From a bacterium (GTDB taxonomy: Bacteria; Krumholzibacteriota; Krumholzibacteriia; JACNKJ01): DNA of 64,000 nt. How positions within the stretch are numbered: position 1 is the first letter of the stretch; each line of letters starts with the position of its first letter. Positions 60,597-64,000 of the stretch are shown here, one piece after another. The translations under genes were made by a program, and so were the position numbers. The notes below the pieces were generated by a model that was not told the origin of the DNA, searched no databases, and saw only the letters and a program-made list of their open reading frames with translations. Location: assembly GCA_024231955.1 (NCBI GenBank), contig JAAEPZ010000764.1, positions 124,001 to 188,000 of the forward strand, written 5' to 3'.

Positions 60597-63212
60597 ATGC
60601 ACGGTCGAAAACTAGCGGTCATCCTGGCCGGTGCCGTGGCCTTCCTGATGCCTTTCGGCATCTACCTGGCCACCCTGTCGCCCACTCTCAATTTCTGGGA
60701 CTGCGGCGAGTTCATCACAACGAGTTATATCCTGGGAATCCCCCATCCGCCGGCGACACCGATGTATATCCTGGTGGGCCGTCTGGTGAGCATTCTTCCG
60801 TTCGGTTTGGGAGTTGCGCACAGGATAAACATCATGAGCGCCTTCTTCGCCTCCCTCGCCAGCATGATGATGTACCTGCTTGTGCTGAAAGGTACCGTCA
60901 ACTGGAGGGGGATCGGTGAGCGGGATGATACCCGGGGGAGCGGAGTTGATCTGGCCTTGGCGCTCCGGATCGTCGGCGGCCTGGTCGCCGCCCTCTTCAT
61001 CGCCTTCAGTGATACCTTCTGGGTGAACGCCATCGAGGCCGAGGTCTACTCCCTCAGCGCCTTCATCATGGGGCTCACCGTCTGGCTGGTGCTGGATTGG
61101 AGCGAGCACGCGCACAAGAAGCGCGGCAATGCCCTCGTTTACCTGATCCTCTACCTGCTGAGCCTGGCTGTCGGGTTTCACTTGGGGACGATCCTCGTCT
61201 TTCCCGGTTTCTTCGTCATGGCCCTCATGCTGCGAAAGAAGAATTTCAGCAACCTGGAGCTCTGGCTGATCGGCCTTGCGCTGGCTCTCTTCCTGGGCAG
61301 CGCTATCCTCCATATGTCCGATGCGATCATGGTTGTGGGCCTGGTGGCCGTAGTGGGGGCGGCGCTGTTTCTGTGGAAGGAGAAAGGGCGCGTATTCGTC
61401 CTGTCGGCTCTGGGGCTGTTCGTCCTCGGCCTGAGCGTCCATATCTTCCTGCTGATCCGAGCCGGGCAGAACCCCATCATCAACGAGGCGGATCCCTCAA
61501 CCTGGAAAAGCCTCTGGGCTGTGCTCAAGCGTGAGCAGTACCCCTTCCAGTTGCCGACGGAGCGCAAGGCGGATATGGGATGGCAGTTCATGCATTTCTT
61601 CCGCTACTTCGGCGAGCAGTTCCGGATGCCCTTCTCGCAGCAGGCCTCGATGGGGCAATTCACATTGAGTCTCGGCAAGGCGCTGACGGCGATCCCCATC
61701 GGACTCGGGCTCCTCGGCATCTGGAGCCAGTTCAAACAGAACAAGCGACACTGGGCCGCTTTGATCACGATTCTTCTGATCAATTCGATCGGTCTGGTCT
61801 TCTTCCTGAACTTCTCGGACTCCGAAGTGCGTGAGCGTGATTATTTCTACGCCAACGGTTTCTATTTCTTCGCCATCTTCATCGGTCTCGGTGTCGTGGG
61901 TCTGATGAAGTTGTTGCTGGAGGAGCAGAGGGGACGTCTCCTGGCCATGTGCGCCGCACCGTTGCTGCTGCTGTCGGCTTGCGGTCCATTGGCTTACCAC
62001 TGGGAGACTCATGATCGGAGCGAAAACCAGATCGCCAGGGACTACGCCTACAACATGCTGGCCCCTTTGGAGGAGAACGCAGTCATCTTCACCAATGGCG
62101 ATAACGATACCTTCCCGCTCTGGTATATCCAGGAGGTGGAGGGCTTCCGCAAGGATGTGCGTGTCGTCAATCTCAGCCTTCTGAACACTGATTGGTATTC
62201 GCGGCAATTGCGTGATTACGAGCCCAGGCTGCCGCTCTCCATGAGCGATGAGCAGTTGGCGGAGGTGATCACCCATTACTATCGCGCCCAGGATGGGAGA
62301 ATCATCCAGCCGCGCGACGAGATCATCAACCACCTCTTCGTCAATGCCCAGCGTCTGCCCGACGGCTGGGACAGTCTGCCCTTCTACTTCGCCGTAACCG
62401 TTCCGCGGGAGACGCTGAAACCCTACGAGAACTTCCTGAAGATGGAGGGGATGGCCTACCGCATGACCCTCACCGAGGGGAAGGACCAGGTGGATATCGA
62501 CAAGCTGCGGCACAACCTGGAGCATGTCTTCGAATGGCGGGGGATACTGACCGAGGGGAACTCGACTGTCGAGGGCTTCTGGCGTGAGGGGGATGGTGCG
62601 GTCCCCCAGACGATCTTCAACCAGGTGGGATCACCGGACGACGCTGAACTCGCTCTGCCCGACTTCTACAAAGATCAGACGACGGTCTATCTGATCCAGA
62701 ACTACGCCGCCGCCTGGAGCAGGCTGGCGATTGAGATGGATCGCGGACGCAATGGGGTCGAGCAGGATTCGGAGCTGGCGGTGCGCTCCATGGAGATGGC
62801 TCAGCTCATCCGTGAGGATCTGGCTCCCGTGGTGCTGTACATGGGCTATCTATACACCCGCAACGGCGAACCGGAGCGGGCCATGGCCACCTACATGAAA
62901 TTTCTGGAGCAGGATTCGACCAACGTTCAACTCTGGGCACGCTACGCCCAGGCTTGCGAGGCCGCCGAGAAGAACGAGGAGGTCATCAGTGCCCTGCAGC
63001 GGGTTATAAAACTCGACCCGGATTACGAACCGGCCGTCATCTCGCTGGCGGACTACATCATCGGCTATTATCCGACCGAGGAGAACCTGCAGTACATCAC
63101 CCGTCTGCTGGAAAACTACCTGCGCCGACATCCGGACAGCCCGCCGGCACGTGATCGTCTTGAGATCCTGCAGGGCGCGGATACCGCGCCTCCTGCCGGG
63201 GAGGACGGCTGA
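60597..63212 (+). CDS. DUF2723 (TMEM260-like) membrane protein with TPR tail
   Basis: The 871-residue protein has 'YLATLSPTLNFWDCGEFI' and 'LGIPHPPATPMYILVGRL', the DUF2723 signature; the family is related to protein O-mannosyltransferases. About twelve membrane helices run to about residue 460, followed by a soluble domain with 'NGDNDTFPLWYIQEVEG'. C-terminal TPR-like repeats (about 740-860) include 'EPERAMATYMKFLEQDSTNVQLW'. ATG 60597 has GGAAG upstream; a GTG at 60555 is the alternative. DUF2723 proteins are frequent in FCB-group bacteria. Confidence 0.85.
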   Translation: MHGRKLAVILAGAVAFLMPFGIYLATLSPTLNFWDCGEFITTSYILGIPHPPATPMYILVGRLVSILPFGLGVAHRINIMSAFFASLASMMMYLLVLKGTVNWRGIGERDDTRGSGVDLALALRIVGGLVAALFIAFSDTFWVNAIEAEVYSLSAFIMGLTVWLVLDWSEHAHKKRGNALVYLILYLLSLAVGFHLGTILVFPGFFVMALMLRKKNFSNLELWLIGLALALFLGSAILHMSDAIMVVGLVAVVGAALFLWKEKGRVFVLSALGLFVLGLSVHIFLLIRAGQNPIINEADPSTWKSLWAVLKREQYPFQLPTERKADMGWQFMHFFRYFGEQFRMPFSQQASMGQFTLSLGKALTAIPIGLGLLGIWSQFKQNKRHWAALITILLINSIGLVFFLNFSDSEVRERDYFYANGFYFFAIFIGLGVVGLMKLLLEEQRGRLLAMCAAPLLLLSACGPLAYHWETHDRSENQIARDYAYNMLAPLEENAVIFTNGDNDTFPLWYIQEVEGFRKDVRVVNLSLLNTDWYSRQLRDYEPRLPLSMSDEQLAEVITHYYRAQDGRIIQPRDEIINHLFVNAQRLPDGWDSLPFYFAVTVPRETLKPYENFLKMEGMAYRMTLTEGKDQVDIDKLRHNLEHVFEWRGILTEGNSTVEGFWREGDGAVPQTIFNQVGSPDDAELALPDFYKDQTTVYLIQNYAAAWSRLAIEMDRGRNGVEQDSELAVRSMEMAQLIREDLAPVVLYMGYLYTRNGEPERAMATYMKFLEQDSTNVQLWARYAQACEAAEKNEEVISALQRVIKLDPDYEPAVISLADYIIGYYPTEENLQYITRLLENYLRRHPDSPPARDRLEILQGADTAPPAGEDG

Positions 63213-64000
63213 TGGGTGACCGTGGCAAGGCGGTCGTAACCGGCGCCGCCGGTTTCATCGGGTCGAGTATCGTCGACCGTCTGCTCGCCGAGGGGCGCGA
63301 TGTGGTGGGCATTGACAGCCTGACCGACTACTACGACCCCGGGCGCAAGCGGCGCAATATTGCCGCGGCCCTGACGAGCGGGAGATTCACATTCGTCGAG
63401 GAGGATCTCGTCAAGGCGGATCTGTCGCGGTTGATCGATGGGTGCGACACGATTTTCCACCAGGCCGCCCAGGCCGGCGTCCGCGCAAGCTGGGGCGATG
63501 AGTTCTCGATCTATCTGCACTGCAATCTGGATGCGACCCAGCGGCTGCTCGAGGCCGTCAAGGTGGATCAGGGGATCAAACTCGTGTATGCCAGCTCAAG
63601 CTCCATCTACGGTGCGGTATCCGAACTGCCGATGCGGGAGACGAGTCTGCCCCGCCCGTTCAGCCCCTATGGCGTGACCAAGCTGGCGGCGGAGCAACTT
63701 GTCGATCTTTACCGACTCAACTACGGAGTCCGGGCTTCCGCCCTGCGCTACTTCACCGTCTACGGACCGCGTCAGCGCCCCGATATGGCCTTCAATATCT
63801 TCATCCGTGCTGCGCTGGCCGGCGAGAAGCTGACGATCTACGGTGACGGTTCGCAGACCCGGGATTTCACGTTCATCGAGGATATCGTAGAGGCCAACTT
63901 CCGGGCGGCCGCCTATGACGGCGACGAGTATGTCTTCAACGCCGGCGGCGGGAGCCGCGTTACGTTGAAGCGTGCCCTGGAACTTGTTGAGGAGGCCGTG
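63212..64000 (+). CDS. NAD-dependent sugar epimerase/dehydratase (partial, runs off the window)
   Basis: ATG 63212 shares a base with the preceding stop (TGATG), and the frame is open to base 64000 (263 codons, no stop). It has the Rossmann motif TGAAGFIGS (10-18), 'DSLTDYYDPGRKRRNI', 'QAAQAGVRASWG', 'YASSSSIYG', the catalytic Y153-x3-K157 ('YGVTK') and 'GDGSQTRDFTFIEDIV'. It fits UDP-glucose/UDP-glucuronate 4-epimerase-like SDRs. About 50 C-terminal residues are probably missing. Confidence 0.9.
   Translation, partial: MGDRGKAVVTGAAGFIGSSIVDRLLAEGRDVVGIDSLTDYYDPGRKRRNIAAALTSGRFTFVEEDLVKADLSRLIDGCDTIFHQAAQAGVRASWGDEFSIYLHCNLDATQRLLEAVKVDQGIKLVYASSSSIYGAVSELPMRETSLPRPFSPYGVTKLAAEQLVDLYRLNYGVRASALRYFTVYGPRQRPDMAFNIFIRAALAGEKLTIYGDGSQTRDFTFIEDIVEANFRAAAYDGDEYVFNAGGGSRVTLKRALELVEEAV

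Noticed and set aside
1..64000. Mobile elements, CRISPR arrays, prophage
   Set aside because: No transposase, integrase, phage structural genes or regularly spaced repeats were seen. The tRNA genes have no integrase or duplicated 3' end beside them.

Overview
The window is a dense, GC-rich (by eye roughly 60%) bacterial chromosome segment made almost wholly of core genes, nearly all on the + strand. Only two genes are on the - strand: a radical SAM enzyme at the left edge and a PP-loop protein near 52-53 kb. The host looks Gram-negative and non-photosynthetic. It has lipoproteins, a SurA/PrsA-type foldase, an LpoA-like protein, a SPOR-domain protein, a GmhA-type sugar isomerase and a DUF2723 membrane protein. 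It also has SpoVG, a K+-dependent membrane pyrophosphatase and SelA. This mix, with DUF2723 and small secreted beta-rich domain proteins, suggests a deep FCB-group lineage (Eisenbacteria, Krumholzibacteriota, Latescibacteria or similar). That placement is inference; no 16S gene is present. I see no prophage, insertion sequence or CRISPR array.

Layout. 0-2.6 kb: AmrS-type radical SAM enzyme (-), then two small secreted paralogues and a hairpin-rich gap. 2.7-8.5 kb: information-processing block tadA, tRNA-Ser(GGA), tRNA-Ser(CGA), SRP RNA, dnaX, ybaB, recR, pgpA, cinA, thpR, then a GT-C-type membrane protein. 10.5-18.0 kb: four-gene stress-signalling cluster PrkA1, YeaH/YhbH (DUF444), SpoVR, PrkA2. 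18.5-22.7 kb: recA, recX, alaS, with a 16-bp perfect palindrome just before recA. 22.8-27.3 kb: envelope and carbohydrate genes (SLBB export protein, RmlD, GmhA-like, Udk, DPPR-synthase-like UbiA). 27.3-31.1 kb: ispE, spoVG, tRNA-Gln, prs, rplY, pth, an order also known from Bacillus. 31-34.6 kb: hppA, then rpsF-rpsR-rplI. 34.7-41.9 kb: manB, manC, duplicated PPIase lipoprotein, bifunctional nuclease, gamma-carbonic-anhydrase family protein, LpoA-like lipoprotein. 42-52 kb: selA, a SPOR protein with a degenerate MinD-like domain, smc, ftsY, a GT-C/TPR membrane protein. 52-53.2 kb: PP-loop/NFACT-R protein (-). 53.3-57.5 kb: FMN riboswitch and ribD-ribE-ribBA-ribH-nusB. 57.5-64 kb: surface-glycan cluster (methyltransferase, GT4, flippase-like protein, DUF2723 protein, NAD-sugar epimerase cut by the window end).

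Many neighbours overlap by 4 nt (ATGA) or share a base, so several long co-transcribed and translationally coupled units are likely. The regulatory elements best supported by sequence are the FMN riboswitch with its promoter and terminator, the rpsF promoter with a 5'-terminal hairpin, a promoter with an overlapping inverted repeat before the PrkA cluster, the recA palindrome and an interleaved inverted-repeat pair before selA. The most unusual items are the two-PrkA cluster, the MinD-like/SPOR fusion and an exact 260-residue duplication in the foldase lipoprotein.
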